A stretch of 35,952 nt of DNA from Neomegalonema sp. (GTDB taxonomy: Bacteria > Pseudomonadota > Alphaproteobacteria > Rhodobacterales > Rhodobacteraceae): positions 1-35,952 of the forward strand of contig JALEGB010000092.1 in NCBI GenBank assembly GCA_022760355.1. The letters are read 5' to 3'. A program made the translations under genes and the position numbers. Positions 15,185 through 24,955 of this stretch are shown piece after piece; the first letter of the stretch is position 1; each line of letters begins with the position of its first letter. Under the pieces are notes generated by a model, which saw only the letters and a list, made by a program, of their open reading frames with translations, made no database searches and was not told where the DNA came from.

Positions 15185-16261
15185 CTAATCGGCTGGCGTG
15201 TGGGCGCGGTTTGGCAGCGCCCAGCCATCGATAATCGAGGCGTAGACCGTCTCGCCGGGGCTGACCCGTCGGCGCGCCATCGCCTCCAGCGGCGTCGCGA
15301 CGTTTTCGGCTTCGACAAGGACGTCCCAGACGCCGCCGCGATAGGTTGCGCGGCGTACTTTGGCTGGCGTCCCATCCGCGCCGCCGAGGCGAACTTGCTC
15401 CGGGCGCAGAAGGACTTGGCCGCGCCCAAACTGCGTTTCCGCGGCCGCGGCGACTTCGAAACGGCGAGCGCCAAGTTGGATTTCAGCCCGCCGCGCCGCG
15501 CCTTCGCCCCGGAACTTCGTCAGCTGGGCTTCAATCAGCGCGCCGCGGCCCACGAAGCGCGCGACATCCGCTGAAAGCGGACGCTCATATATTTCGTCCG
15601 GCTGGCCGACCTGCAGCAGCGCGCCGGCCTGCATCACCGCCACGCGATCCGCCATCGCCATCGCTTCGCGTTGATCATGGGTGATGTACAGCGTCGCCGC
15701 GCCGGCTTGGCGGTGAAATGTCGAGATTTCATCTTCCATCGCAGCGCGCAGATGCGGATCGAGATTGGCGAGCGGCTCGTCCATCAGGATGACGCGCGCA
15801 GCGCCGGCGAGGCAGCGCGCCAGGGCGACGCGTTGACGTTGGCCGCCGGATAGCGCCGCCGGTTTGCGCGCAGCGTACGCCTGCAGCGCCACGGTCGCCA
15901 AATGCGTCTGCGCCTGCGCTTTCGCCTCGCGTCTGCTGGCGCCCGTCGTCTCGATGGGGAAGGCGACATTTTCCAAAACGCTCATATGCGGCCATAGCGC
16001 GTAGGACTGGAACACCATGCCGACCCGGCGCTGCTCAGGGGGCGTATGAACGCCGTCGCCGGAGACGCGCTCATCGTCAATGCGGATTTCGCCGGCGTCG
16101 AGATGCTCAAGCCCGGCGATCAAGCGCAGCAGCGTGCTCTTGCCGCAACCCGAGGGACCGAGAATGACGAAGAACTCCCCATCGGCGATTTCGAGGTCGA
16201 CGGCGTTGACCGCAGGCGCGCCGTTGAACCGTTTTACGACCTTTTTCAATGATATCGACAT
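15185..16261 (-). CDS. ABC importer ATPase (FbpC/PotA-like)
   Basis: A 358-residue ATP-binding subunit of an import ABC transporter, cytoplasmic face. Start MSISLKKVVKRFNG at 16261. Walker A is GPSGCGKST (residues 35-43), followed by the Q-loop VFQSYALWPHM, the signature LSGGQRQRVALAR, Walker B VILMDEPLANLD and the H-loop ITHDQREAM. The last 120 or so residues form a TOBE-like regulatory domain (VLLRPEQVRLGG). It most likely powers the permease at 13426-15108, because these families form three-component importers and no other permease lies nearby. Unusually, it is on the opposite strand, so it is transcribed from its own promoter and towards the permease gene. Confidence 0.92.
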   Translation of the reverse strand: MSISLKKVVKRFNGAPAVNAVDLEIADGEFFVILGPSGCGKSTLLRLIAGLEHLDAGEIRIDDERVSGDGVHTPPEQRRVGMVFQSYALWPHMSVLENVAFPIETTGASRREAKAQAQTHLATVALQAYAARKPAALSGGQRQRVALARCLAGAARVILMDEPLANLDPHLRAAMEDEISTFHRQAGAATLYITHDQREAMAMADRVAVMQAGALLQVGQPDEIYERPLSADVARFVGRGALIEAQLTKFRGEGAARRAEIQLGARRFEVAAAAETQFGRGQVLLRPEQVRLGGADGTPAKVRRATYRGGVWDVLVEAENVATPLEAMARRRVSPGETVYASIIDGWALPNRAHTPAD

Positions 16262-16421
16262 GCTCGCCGCCCGATAACCGCTTCTTCCCAGCCGACCTAC
16301 CGCCGAGGAGAAGCGAGCTGAAGCGATAGTTTTACGACGGTTCGGCTTTGCGCCGGCAATTGTGGCGAGAGCTTCCCGCCGATCCGACCGGGTATCGAAC
16401 CGGCCTGCATGACGGTCCGAC

Positions 16422-17090
16422 CTAGTCGATATTCGCCGCCAGAAGAGTCGCAAAAGCGGCGTAGACCGCGAAACCGATCGAAATTTTGGCGAAGGTGGCG
16501 AGCATGAGCGGGCGCACGTCCCGCCATGTGGTTTCCCGCACTGCCGCGGCGGTGGCGTCCGCGACTTCGGCGGCGATGTCCGCTCGGCTGCTGCCCGCGA
16601 TCGCCAGTGCCACCCGCTCCAGCCAGCCCAGCTCCGCGGCTTCGGCGGATGCGCGGCTGTGCGCTTCAGTTTCGACTTGGCGCGCCGCAAAGTCTGCAAG
16701 CGCTTCACGCGGGCGCCAGCCGCTGCCGCGCAGCTCCCGCCCAATCACACGCAGCGCCGGCCAGGCGATATAGAGGTCGCGGATGAAGAAGAGCGCGACG
16801 ACCGCGCCAAAGGCGACGATAAACACCGTGGAGCTGATCAGCTCATAGTGCTGCACTGCCCACAGGGCGAAGATGATCGCGGCCTTTAAGCCGGTTGAAA
16901 TCGCAAATCGCAGCAGCAGCTCATTCGCCAACCTCTGCGCTTCGCTCCGGATCCGCTCTCGCGCTTCGGCGATTGCGGCGCGCTTCGCGGCGGCGCTTTC
17001 TTCCGCCACCACTTTGCGAACCGCTTGCCGCCCCATTTGCAGTCCGGTTGCTGCGGCGGACAAGGCAAGAAGCGCGTTGCGCCAAAACAT
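16422..17090 (-). CDS. Membrane protein of unknown function
   Basis: A 222-residue protein not assigned to a family. The start at 17090 has AGGAG six bases upstream. The N-terminal 60 residues include a hydrophobic start and an Ala/Arg/Glu-rich helical stretch (AVRKVVAEESAAAKRAAIAE), perhaps a short coiled coil. Two hydrophobic spans lie near residues 65-110 (STGLKAAIIFALWAV, STVFIVAFGAVVALFFI), and one at the C-terminus (ISIGFAVYAAFATLLAA). It is upstream of the ABC ATPase on the same strand (160-bp gap) and divergent from mscS. No motif suggests an activity. Confidence 0.75.
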   Translation of the reverse strand: MFWRNALLALSAAATGLQMGRQAVRKVVAEESAAAKRAAIAEARERIRSEAQRLANELLLRFAISTGLKAAIIFALWAVQHYELISSTVFIVAFGAVVALFFIRDLYIAWPALRVIGRELRGSGWRPREALADFAARQVETEAHSRASAEAAELGWLERVALAIAGSSRADIAAEVADATAAAVRETTWRDVRPLMLATFAKISIGFAVYAAFATLLAANID

Positions 17091-17334
17091 GTGCGTCTCC
17101 TCAGCGGCGCGCGCCGTCGGTCAACAGCGCTGTCGGTCATAATATGAGAAACCAGGCCCGTAGGCGGCAAGCGGCGGCGGCGAAATTCTAACGTGAACCG
17201 TTATTGGCGCGGAAATGGCGCAATTCTTATGCGTCGTTCACCCTTTGCATGGGAATTCGCGACGTTCCGGCGTCGATTTTTCTCTGCGGCCGCGCCATAA
17301 AGCGCCCGTCCAATTCCAGCAAAGGGCGAGGATC

Positions 17335-18216
17335 ATGGGTGAAAAGGGCGCTTTGACCGCGCAAGCGGCTGCGGATTATGCGAATCTAATCATGTCCTGG
17401 GCGGTAGGCTTCGGGCTGTCGCTGGCGGGCGCGATTGTAACGGTTGTGATCGCCTATTGGGTCGCGGGCTGGGTTCGGCGTGCGATTGTCCGCCGGGCGG
17501 AGCGGGACCCGCGATTTGATCAAACGCTGGCGGGCTTTTTCGGAAGCGTGGCGTCTTGGGCGATCGTTGCGCTGGCCGGCGTGGCGGCGCTCAACATGCT
17601 TGGGGTGCAAACCGCGTCGCTTATTGCGCTGATTGGCGCGGCCGGCCTCGCGGTTGGCCTCGCGCTGCAGGGCACGCTTTCGAACTTGGCGGCCGGCGTG
17701 ATGCTGATCCTGTTTCGGCCGTTCAAGGTTGGGCACTATGTCGATATTGCGGGGCGCGCGGGCACGGTAAAGCAAATCGGCCTGTTCACGACCGAACTGG
17801 CCACGGTCGACAATGTTCAGATCATCCTGCCGAACGGCTCCGTCTGGGGGGCGCCGATCACGAATTATTCGGCTCATGGCGATCGTCGGGTCGATCTGGT
17901 GTTTGGAGTGTCCTACGATTCGGATCTGAAAACGGCCGAGGCGGCGCTCCGGGCGGTGATTGAGGCGGAGGCGGCTCCAAAAGCGGACGGCGCCCCTGGC
18001 CGGGTCAAAGACGCGCCCGCTGCGCCCTTCGTCGCAGTCACCAATCTGGGCGACAGCTCCGTCGATTTCACCGTTCGGGTGTGGTGCGCCGCCGCGGACT
18101 ATTGGCCGCTGCGCTTCGCCCTGATCCGCGCCGTGAAGGAGCGTTTCGACGCGGACGGCGTCGACATTCCCTTTCCTACGCAAACACATCTGGTTCGCTC
18201 GGAGCAATCATCATGA
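17335..18216 (+). CDS. MscS-family mechanosensitive channel, short form
   Basis: A homologue of small-conductance mechanosensitive channels that open under hypo-osmotic stress, inner membrane, 293 residues. The start at 17335 is chosen because AAGGG lies eight bases before it; the upstream in-frame start at 17215 adds unrelated sequence. Three membrane spans precede the pore-lining helix (IGAAGLAVGLALQGTLSNLAAGV), with the glycine/alanine packing of TM3. The beta domain follows (GHYVDIAGRAGTVKQIGLF, then TTELATVDNVQIILPNG), then the C-terminal alpha/beta domain. The last codon overlaps the kdsB start (ATGA). It shows E. coli MscS-like size and topology. Confidence 0.92.
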   Translation: MGEKGALTAQAAADYANLIMSWAVGFGLSLAGAIVTVVIAYWVAGWVRRAIVRRAERDPRFDQTLAGFFGSVASWAIVALAGVAALNMLGVQTASLIALIGAAGLAVGLALQGTLSNLAAGVMLILFRPFKVGHYVDIAGRAGTVKQIGLFTTELATVDNVQIILPNGSVWGAPITNYSAHGDRRVDLVFGVSYDSDLKTAEAALRAVIEAEAAPKADGAPGRVKDAPAAPFVAVTNLGDSSVDFTVRVWCAAADYWPLRFALIRAVKERFDADGVDIPFPTQTHLVRSEQSS

Positions 18217-19067
18217 CTTTGGACGCGCACGCGCTTTCCCCGACCGGCGCCGACGGGCGCGCGGTTATTGTGATTCCCGCCCGCTACGCGTCGCAACGCT
18301 ATCCGGGCAAACCGCTCGTGCCGCTCAAAGGCGCGAAGGGGGCCGCCAAGTCGCTGATCCAGCGCAGCTGGGAAGCGGCGCAGGGCGTCTCAGGCGTCTC
18401 GGACGTCTATGTCGCCACGGATGATGATCGGATCGCCGAGCACGCCGCCGCCTTTGGCGCCAAGGTGTTGATCACCTCCGAGAAGGCGCGCAACGGTACG
18501 GAGAGATGCGCCGAATGCCTGGCGGTGCTCGAGGCGGAGGGCGCCGAGGCGCCGGAGCTGATCGTTAATTTGCAGGGCGATGCGCCGCTGACGCCAACCT
18601 GGTTCGTTGAAGAGCTGATTGCAGCTATGCGTGCCGATCCTCGGCTGCCGACGGCGACGCCGGGGCTGCGCTGCGACGGCGCTTCGCTGAGCAAGCTGAA
18701 GGCGGATCGCCGCGCCGGTCTCGTGGGCGGCACGACAGTTGTTTTCGACGCTGGCCGCCGCGCGCTTTATTTCTCCAAGGAAGTGACGCCCTACACCGTC
18801 GCCGACTATCCTGATGCAGAGCCGACGCCGGTTTTCCACCATGTCGGCCTCTACGCCTATCGGCCATGGGCGCTGGCCGCATATATGGCTGCGCCGCCAT
18901 GCGAGTTGGAGAAGCTCGAGGGGTTGGAGCAGCTGCGGTTCCTGTTCATGGGGCTGGAGATGCGCGTGGTTGAGGTCGAAGCTCGCGGTCGCGTTTTCTG
19001 GGAGCTGAACAATCCAGTTGACGTCGAGAGGGTGGAAGCCGCTCTTGCCGCGGCGGGCTTGGAGTAA
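18213..19067 (+). CDS. kdsB: 3-deoxy-manno-octulosonate cytidylyltransferase (CMP-Kdo synthetase)
   Basis: It couples CTP to Kdo, making CMP-Kdo for the inner core of lipopolysaccharide, in the cytoplasm. The product has 284 residues. The start at 18213 overlaps the mscS stop, and GGAG lies eight bases upstream. The nucleotide-binding N-terminus is VIVIPARYASQRYPGKPL; DVYVATDDDRI, RNGTERCAE and NLQGDAPLTP follow. The more common versions of the last two are SGTER and NVQGDEPL, so this belongs to a variant subgroup. The C-terminal FWELNNPVDVERVEAAL block is family-like. The nearby GalU-type gene supports a role in envelope sugars. A related sugar-acid CMP synthetase cannot be excluded. Confidence 0.85.
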   Translation: MTLDAHALSPTGADGRAVIVIPARYASQRYPGKPLVPLKGAKGAAKSLIQRSWEAAQGVSGVSDVYVATDDDRIAEHAAAFGAKVLITSEKARNGTERCAECLAVLEAEGAEAPELIVNLQGDAPLTPTWFVEELIAAMRADPRLPTATPGLRCDGASLSKLKADRRAGLVGGTTVVFDAGRRALYFSKEVTPYTVADYPDAEPTPVFHHVGLYAYRPWALAAYMAAPPCELEKLEGLEQLRFLFMGLEMRVVEVEARGRVFWELNNPVDVERVEAALAAAGLE

Positions 19068-19126
19068 GGGCTGGTTTCATCGCGCCCAGCGCACTGCGCA
19101 GGCGCGACACAAGTTAGGGGCGAGTG

Positions 19127-20017
19127 ATGGGCGGACAACGGATTCGGACCGCAGTTTTTCCTGTGGCGGGGCTGGGAACCCGGTTTTTGCCAGCGGCGAA
19201 AGCGGTGCCGAAGGAGCTGGCGGCGGTCGTCGACAAGCCGGTGCTGCAATATGCGGTTGAAGAAGCGCGCGCGGCGGGGTGCGAACGGTTTGTTTTTGTC
19301 AGTTCGATGGGCAAAAGCGCGCTGGAAACGCATTTCGATCGCAACCTAGAGCTCGAACGGACGCTGGAGGCGAAGGGCAAGACGGCATTGCTCGAAGCCG
19401 CGCGCGCCGCCGCATTACCGGACGGCGCGCTGGTGGTCGTGCGTCAACATGCGCCGCTGGGGCTGGGGCACGCGGTCTGGTGCGCCCGTCAGGCGGTTGG
19501 CGATGAGCCTTTCGCCGTGCTGTTGCCGGATGAGCTGCTCTGGTCTGAACCGCGCTGTTTGGCGGAGATGGTTGACGCCCACGCTGCGGTCGGCGGGGCG
19601 GTTATCGCCACGATGGAGGTGCCGCGGGCGTTGACGAAAAAATACGGTATTCTGGATCCTGGCGGCGATGAGGATGCTCGGCGGCTGACGCCGGCGCGCG
19701 GATTTGTTGAGAAGCCGGAGCCGGAAGTCGCGCCGTCCACGCACTCCTTGATTGGCCGCTATGTGTTGCCTGCCGAAACCTTTGATCTGCTTGAGGCCGG
19801 CGAGCGCGGCGCTGGGGGCGAAATTCAGCTGACTGACGCAATCGACAAGCTGGTGGGCAAAATGCCTGTGCATGGGTTCCGTTTTACCGGCCAGCGTTAT
19901 GATTGCGGCTCGCCTGGTGGTTTCGTCAAAGCCAACTTGGCCATGGGGATGGCCCGTCCGGAATTGCGCGCGGAGCTGTTGGCCTTTGCACGCGAAATGG
20001 CGGGCGGCGACGGCTGA
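19127..20017 (+). CDS. galU: UTP-glucose-1-phosphate uridylyltransferase
   Basis: It makes UDP-glucose from UTP and glucose-1-phosphate for polysaccharides and glycolipids. The product has 296 residues. The ATG at 19127 is six bases after AGGGG; a GTG one codon upstream is less likely. The nucleotide-binding motif FPVAGLGTRFLPAAKAVPKE is at residues 10-29, and VDKPVLQYAVEEA follows. Further family segments are LGLGHAVWCARQAVGD, FAVLLPDELLW and the C-terminal GQRYDCGSPGGFVKANL. It lies 59 bp after kdsB on the same strand and may be co-transcribed with it, supplying an activated sugar for the same envelope. Confidence 0.93.
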   Translation: MGGQRIRTAVFPVAGLGTRFLPAAKAVPKELAAVVDKPVLQYAVEEARAAGCERFVFVSSMGKSALETHFDRNLELERTLEAKGKTALLEAARAAALPDGALVVVRQHAPLGLGHAVWCARQAVGDEPFAVLLPDELLWSEPRCLAEMVDAHAAVGGAVIATMEVPRALTKKYGILDPGGDEDARRLTPARGFVEKPEPEVAPSTHSLIGRYVLPAETFDLLEAGERGAGGEIQLTDAIDKLVGKMPVHGFRFTGQRYDCGSPGGFVKANLAMGMARPELRAELLAFAREMAGGDG

Positions 20018-20050
20018 CGCCACCCCGCGCTTGATCCTGCGGACGAATCG

Positions 20051-20084
20051 GCGCCTCCTATGCGGAAACAGGCAGAGGAGGCGC
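20051..20084 (+). promoter_or_regulatory. Hairpin that sequesters the Shine-Dalgarno of the globin-like gene
   Basis: GCGCCTCCT (20051-20059) is perfectly complementary to AGGAGGCGC (20076-20084), with a 16-nt loop. The right arm contains the SD AGGAGG used by the ATG at 20090. Pairing would hide the ribosome-binding site, as in RNA thermometers or other translational switches. There is no T run after it, so termination of galU is unlikely. Confidence 0.5.
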
Positions 20085-20089
20085 GCGCT

Positions 20090-20695
20090 ATGTCCGTCGC
20101 AGATCCCGGCAGCGAGGCGGATCCAAGCCGGCCGCACGACCCGCATCGAGGCGCCGGCTTCGAGCATTTTTGCACGATCTATTTGCCGCTGATCCGGCCC
20201 GCGGGGCAGCTTAAGCGGTTGCTCAGCGCGTTCGAGATCGGCGACGGCTTCGCGGATGAGTTTCGCGGGTTGAGGCCGGTTCTGCGTGATGCGCAAAAAG
20301 ATTGGCCAGATACGATCGTGCGCGAATTGTTGCGCGTCGGCGCGATGCGCGCCGATTTCAGTCTGGCGGAGATGGAGGCGCTACGGACGCTCTATCGCCG
20401 GCATGCGCAGCATTTTTCGGCCGGCAATTTCAATGAGGCGTATCTCGAGAGCCTGGAGCGCGTCGCGCTCATGTTCCTCTATGCGGATGTGCGATCCGTT
20501 TGGTTGGCGGGGGTCTATGCGCGGTTGGAGGAGGCGGTTGTTGATCGGATTTTCGCTCAATCGACTTTGCCTGGGGCGGCGCCGCTGCGCCCGACCATGC
20601 GGGCCTTCTCAAAAGCGATGACGATCGAGTTGAGCCAGATCCAACGCGTCTTCATCTGCTATGAGCGCGCGGTGGTCAGTCGCGCGCCCACATAA
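20090..20695 (+). CDS. Globin-sensor-like (protoglobin-fold) protein lacking the proximal histidine
   Basis: A 201-residue protein. The ATG at 20090 has a near-perfect SD (AGAGGAGG, eight bases upstream); an upstream ATG at 20060 has none. The region around residues 85-190 resembles the globin domain of globin-coupled sensors. For example, the helix FSAGNFNEAYLESLERVALM aligns with the helix leading to the heme ligand in E. coli DosC (from memory), and VWLAGVYARLEEAVVDRIF matches the following helices. The histidine that binds heme is replaced by phenylalanine (F129 here). There is no output domain. It may be a non-heme globin-like sensor, such as those known in RsbR-type regulators. The assignment needs a structure comparison and is moderate only. 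It ends 20 bp from a convergent gene. Confidence 0.55.
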   Translation: MSVADPGSEADPSRPHDPHRGAGFEHFCTIYLPLIRPAGQLKRLLSAFEIGDGFADEFRGLRPVLRDAQKDWPDTIVRELLRVGAMRADFSLAEMEALRTLYRRHAQHFSAGNFNEAYLESLERVALMFLYADVRSVWLAGVYARLEEAVVDRIFAQSTLPGAAPLRPTMRAFSKAMTIELSQIQRVFICYERAVVSRAPT

Positions 20696-20715
20696 AGGCT
20701 CCGGGGCCGTCTCGG

Positions 20716-21285
20716 CTACTGCCGCGCCGGCGTGATGCAAGCCAGCTCGATCGTGTAGATGCGTTTTGCGGCGTTGAGACCCAGCAGGCGCCCCTCGCTT
20801 ACGGGAGACTCCGGCACGGGCGCGCCGAGCGCGCGCGCTTCGTCAAGGCTCACGCTTACCACGCATACATTGCTGAGCTTCGAAACCCCGAACCGCGTGC
20901 CCAGTGGGCCGTCCGCGGCGAAGAGACTCTGCGCCGGCCCTTCGAGCCAGCCCTGCGTCGCCAGCGCTTTGCGGATCGTTTGCACCGCCGCGTCAAAGCC
21001 GCGCCGACCTGCGCGCTCAAAGATGACGCCCGTTCCGCGGAATTTCAGCCGGCAGGCTTTGCGCTTCCCAAGCGGCGGCATGTCGACGATGTCGGTCCAC
21101 ATCTCAAAGGCGGGGGTAATTTCGATCAGCTTTTCCAGCCCGTCTCTGAGGTCGGCGCATTCGCGCTCGGGCAACGGCCCCGCCTTTGCGGCGTAGCTTA
21201 TGCTCAGCGCCAGTGTCAGCATCAGCGCGCTGACGCCGAGCTGCTTGAGAAGCTGGGTTACGGTTCGTTTGCGTTGCGTCGTCAT
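20716..21285 (-). CDS. Secreted protein of unknown function
   Basis: A 189-residue protein. The ATG at 21285 has GGGAG seven bases upstream and gives MTTQRKRTVTQLLKQ, a basic start followed by a signal-peptide core (GVSALMLTLALSISYAAKAG). The mature part starts near GPLPERECADLRDGLEKL. A cysteine occurs in REC, with others in KACRLKF, NVCVVS and LACIT, which suggests disulfides in the periplasm. No known domain is recognised. It is convergent with the globin-like gene and divergent from the Tat-exported hydrolase. Confidence 0.75.
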   Translation of the reverse strand: MTTQRKRTVTQLLKQLGVSALMLTLALSISYAAKAGPLPERECADLRDGLEKLIEITPAFEMWTDIVDMPPLGKRKACRLKFRGTGVIFERAGRRGFDAAVQTIRKALATQGWLEGPAQSLFAADGPLGTRFGVSKLSNVCVVSVSLDEARALGAPVPESPVSEGRLLGLNAAKRIYTIELACITPARQ

Positions 21286-21557
21286 TGCGCCACTCCCTCG
21301 CATCCTGGGCGTCTGCTTGCGTCGTCCTGGCGGCTCGGCGGAGCCGCATGGTTCCTGCAGGCTGACTGAGGCTAATCATAACCTGCTTGTGAACGCGACT
21401 CCGGCGTCTTAGCCCGCGCAAACGCGATTTCCAGAGTTGTGCGCGCACCCGAGCTGCGGCACTCCGATCGCGCTTTACCTTGCGCAAAGCCGCGTCGATT
21501 CGCAGCAGCCCTGCGGATGGGTCGGCGCGGCGGCGTCAGCTGAGACAGGAGGTTCTG

Positions 21558-22568
21558 ATGCCAGATTCGACCAAACGCAGCCCATTCTCGGACGTCGTTC
21601 AGATCAATCGCCGCGGTTTCATGCTATCCGGCGGCGCCATCGCCGCAGGCGCGGCGGCCGGCGCGACTGTCACCCTCGGCGCTGACGACGCCGCCGCGCA
21701 GGCCGGCTCGGTCGCGGGCGCACTGCCGAACTCAAGCTTCAAAGTCGGCGAATTTGAAGTGATGACGCTGCTCGACGGCGCTGTGACCGCCAAGGAGCCG
21801 CAGAAGACCTTTGGCATGAAGCAGACGGCCGAGCGATTCGCCGATGTTTCAGCGGCGAACTTCATTCCTTCGGATAAGTTCCGCGCCTATTTTACGCCGA
21901 CCCTGATCAAGGGCGCCGGCGAGGTCATCCTGTTCGACACCGGCCTGGGCGAAGGCGCGCGTCCGGCGCGGGGCAACCTGACGCTGGCGCTGGCGGGCGC
22001 TGGTGTGAAGCCGGAGGACGTCACAGTCGTTGTGCTGACCCATATGCATCCGGATCATGTTGGCGGCCTGATGTCCGGCGGCAAGGCCGCCTTCCCGAAT
22101 GCGCGCTATGTCATTGGTCAGGCCGAGTTCGACTTCTGGTCGAAGATGGACCCTTCGCACCGCGTGGCGAAGCTGTTTAACGCCAATGTCAAGCCGTTGG
22201 CCGAGAAAGCGACCTTCGTCAAAGGCGGGGACAAGGTCGTCTCGGGCGTTGAGGCTTTTGAAGCGTTTGGCCACACGCCGGGTCATATGACCTTTGTGGT
22301 TGAAAGCGGCGGTCAGCAGCTGCACCTGCTGGCGGACACCGCAAACCATTTTGTCTGGTCGCTGGCGTATCCGGATTGGGAAGTGCGTTTCGACATGGAT
22401 AAGGGCGCGGCTGCTGCGACGCGTCGGAAGGTTTTCGACATGCTCGCCGCCGATAAAACGCCGTTTGTCGGCTATCACCTGCCATTCCCTGCGGTTGGCT
22501 TTGTGGAAAAAGGCTCGGGCGATGCGGCTTTCCGCTATGTGGCGGCAAGCTATCAGATGTCGCTGTAA
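21558..22568 (+). CDS. Tat-exported metallo-beta-lactamase-fold hydrolase
   Basis: A 336-residue metal-dependent hydrolase. The start at 21558 follows AGGAGG by five bases. The N-terminus has a twin-arginine signal (INRRGFMLSGGAIAAGAAAG), so the folded enzyme is exported to the periplasm. The metallo-beta-lactamase signature THMHPDHVGG carries the HxHxDH zinc ligands; a further histidine is in HTPGHMTF, the bridging aspartate is in LLADTANH, and the last ligand is probably in VGYHLPFP. The substrate is not apparent; family members include lactonases, glyoxalases and phosphodiesterases. It is flanked by terminator hairpins and appears monocistronic. Confidence 0.92.
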   Translation: MPDSTKRSPFSDVVQINRRGFMLSGGAIAAGAAAGATVTLGADDAAAQAGSVAGALPNSSFKVGEFEVMTLLDGAVTAKEPQKTFGMKQTAERFADVSAANFIPSDKFRAYFTPTLIKGAGEVILFDTGLGEGARPARGNLTLALAGAGVKPEDVTVVVLTHMHPDHVGGLMSGGKAAFPNARYVIGQAEFDFWSKMDPSHRVAKLFNANVKPLAEKATFVKGGDKVVSGVEAFEAFGHTPGHMTFVVESGGQQLHLLADTANHFVWSLAYPDWEVRFDMDKGAAAATRRKVFDMLAADKTPFVGYHLPFPAVGFVEKGSGDAAFRYVAASYQMSL

Positions 22569-22576
22569 GAATTGTT

Positions 22577-22598
22577 GAGGCGGCCTGCGGGCCGCTTC
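22577..22598 (+). terminator. Terminator-like hairpin after the MBL hydrolase gene
   Basis: GAGGCGGCC (22577-22585), loop TGCG, GGCCGCTTC (22590-22598): a nine-base-pair stem with one G-T pair, nine bases after the stop codon. Only a weak T stretch follows. A stronger terminator for both strands lies at 22678-22704. Confidence 0.5.
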
Positions 22599-22677
22599 TA
22601 TTCCTGCTTGATTTCAGTGGATTAGCCCTTTGGGCGGCGGAGGTCGCCCCCGGCAGATTGGTGCTGAGCCCAAAAAA

Positions 22678-22704
22678 AAAGCCGCCCTTTGCTGGGGCGG
22701 CTTT
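22678..22704. terminator. Bidirectional intrinsic terminator (groL / MBL hydrolase)
   Basis: AAAGCCGCCC (22678-22687), loop TTTGCTG, GGGCGGCTTT (22695-22704). On the minus strand the hairpin is followed by nine Ts, the classic signal ending groES-groL. On plus it is followed by TCTTTATT, so it can also stop transcripts from the convergent hydrolase gene. Confidence 0.9.
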
Positions 22705-22772
22705 CTTTATTCGCAGTCGCGGTTGGCGATGGTGCGGCGGATCGCTCCGCCGCGTCAGACCAAATGGTCTGA

Positions 22773-24434
<1,662 letters not shown>

Positions 24435-24474
24435 TTAAAACTAGAATGTTAAGCGCAAGGGGAAGGCGCCTAAA

Positions 24475-24783
24475 TTACTTCTTTTTCTTGGCGGCTTTGC
24501 CGATCAGGCCAAGAATGTCCGATTCTTTCATGATCAGCAGGTCTTCACCGTCGATCTTGACTTCGGTGCCCGACCATTTGCCAAACAGGATGTGGTCGCC
24601 AGCTTTGACAGCCATTGGGATGAGCTCGCCGCTATCCTTGCGCGCGCCTTCACCTGCGGCGACAACTTCGCCTTCTTGCGGCTTTTCTTTCGCGGTCTCT
24701 GGGATGATCAGGCCGCCCGAAGTTTTCTCGTCACTTTCGATCCGGCGGACCAGCACACGGTCATGCAGCGGGGTGAAGTTCAT
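24475..24783 (-). CDS. groS: Co-chaperonin GroES
   Basis: The heptameric lid of GroEL, 102 residues. It begins [20 protein letters not shown] and has the mobile loop [19 protein letters not shown]. The C-terminal end is [12 protein letters not shown], with an extra AAKKKK tail. AAAGGA lies ten bases upstream of the start. It is the first gene of groES-groL, with promoter and CIRCE operator 130-200 bp upstream. Confidence 0.99.
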   Translation of the reverse strand: MNFTPLHDRVLVRRIESDEKTSGGLIIPETAKEKPQEGEVVAAGEGARKDSGELIPMAVKAGDHILFGKWSGTEVKIDGEDLLIMKESDILGLIGKAAKKKK

Positions 24784-24915
24784 CGGAATGCAGTCCTTTT
24801 AAAATTGGTCGTCACGACCAAGTTAGAAGCCTGAAACTCGCGCTGCCCCGCGCAGCCTCGGAAATGGGGCTTTGGGGTCAGACGCGATGCGGGGCCGAGA
24901 GGCGCCCGCCGGCCG

Positions 24916-24942
24916 CTAGCACTCTATCGAGGTGAGTGCTAG
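24916..24942 (-). promoter_or_regulatory. CIRCE element (HrcA operator) of groES-groL
   Basis: CTAGCACTC (24916-24924), nine-base spacer, GAGTGCTAG (24934-24942). This is the CIRCE palindrome bound by the HrcA heat-shock repressor; the consensus is TTAGCACTC-N9-GAGTGCTAA. It lies immediately downstream of the predicted -10 element of the minus-strand promoter, so HrcA would block groES-groL initiation. Confidence 0.95.
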
Positions 24943-24955
24943 CAGCGGCGACCGT

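Noticed and set aside
16391-16412. GGTTCGATACC on minus, like a tRNA T-arm
   Set aside because: The loop and stem lengths are wrong and no other tRNA parts are found in the 160-bp gap.
20032-20060. TGATCC upstream of the globin-like gene as a second ECF promoter
   Set aside because: At 18 bp downstream the sequence is TCCTAT, with no TA-starting -10 element at the required distance.
24861-24870. CCCCATTTC on minus, like a sigma-32 -10 element of groES-groL
   Set aside because: No CTTGAA-like -35 element at the proper distance.
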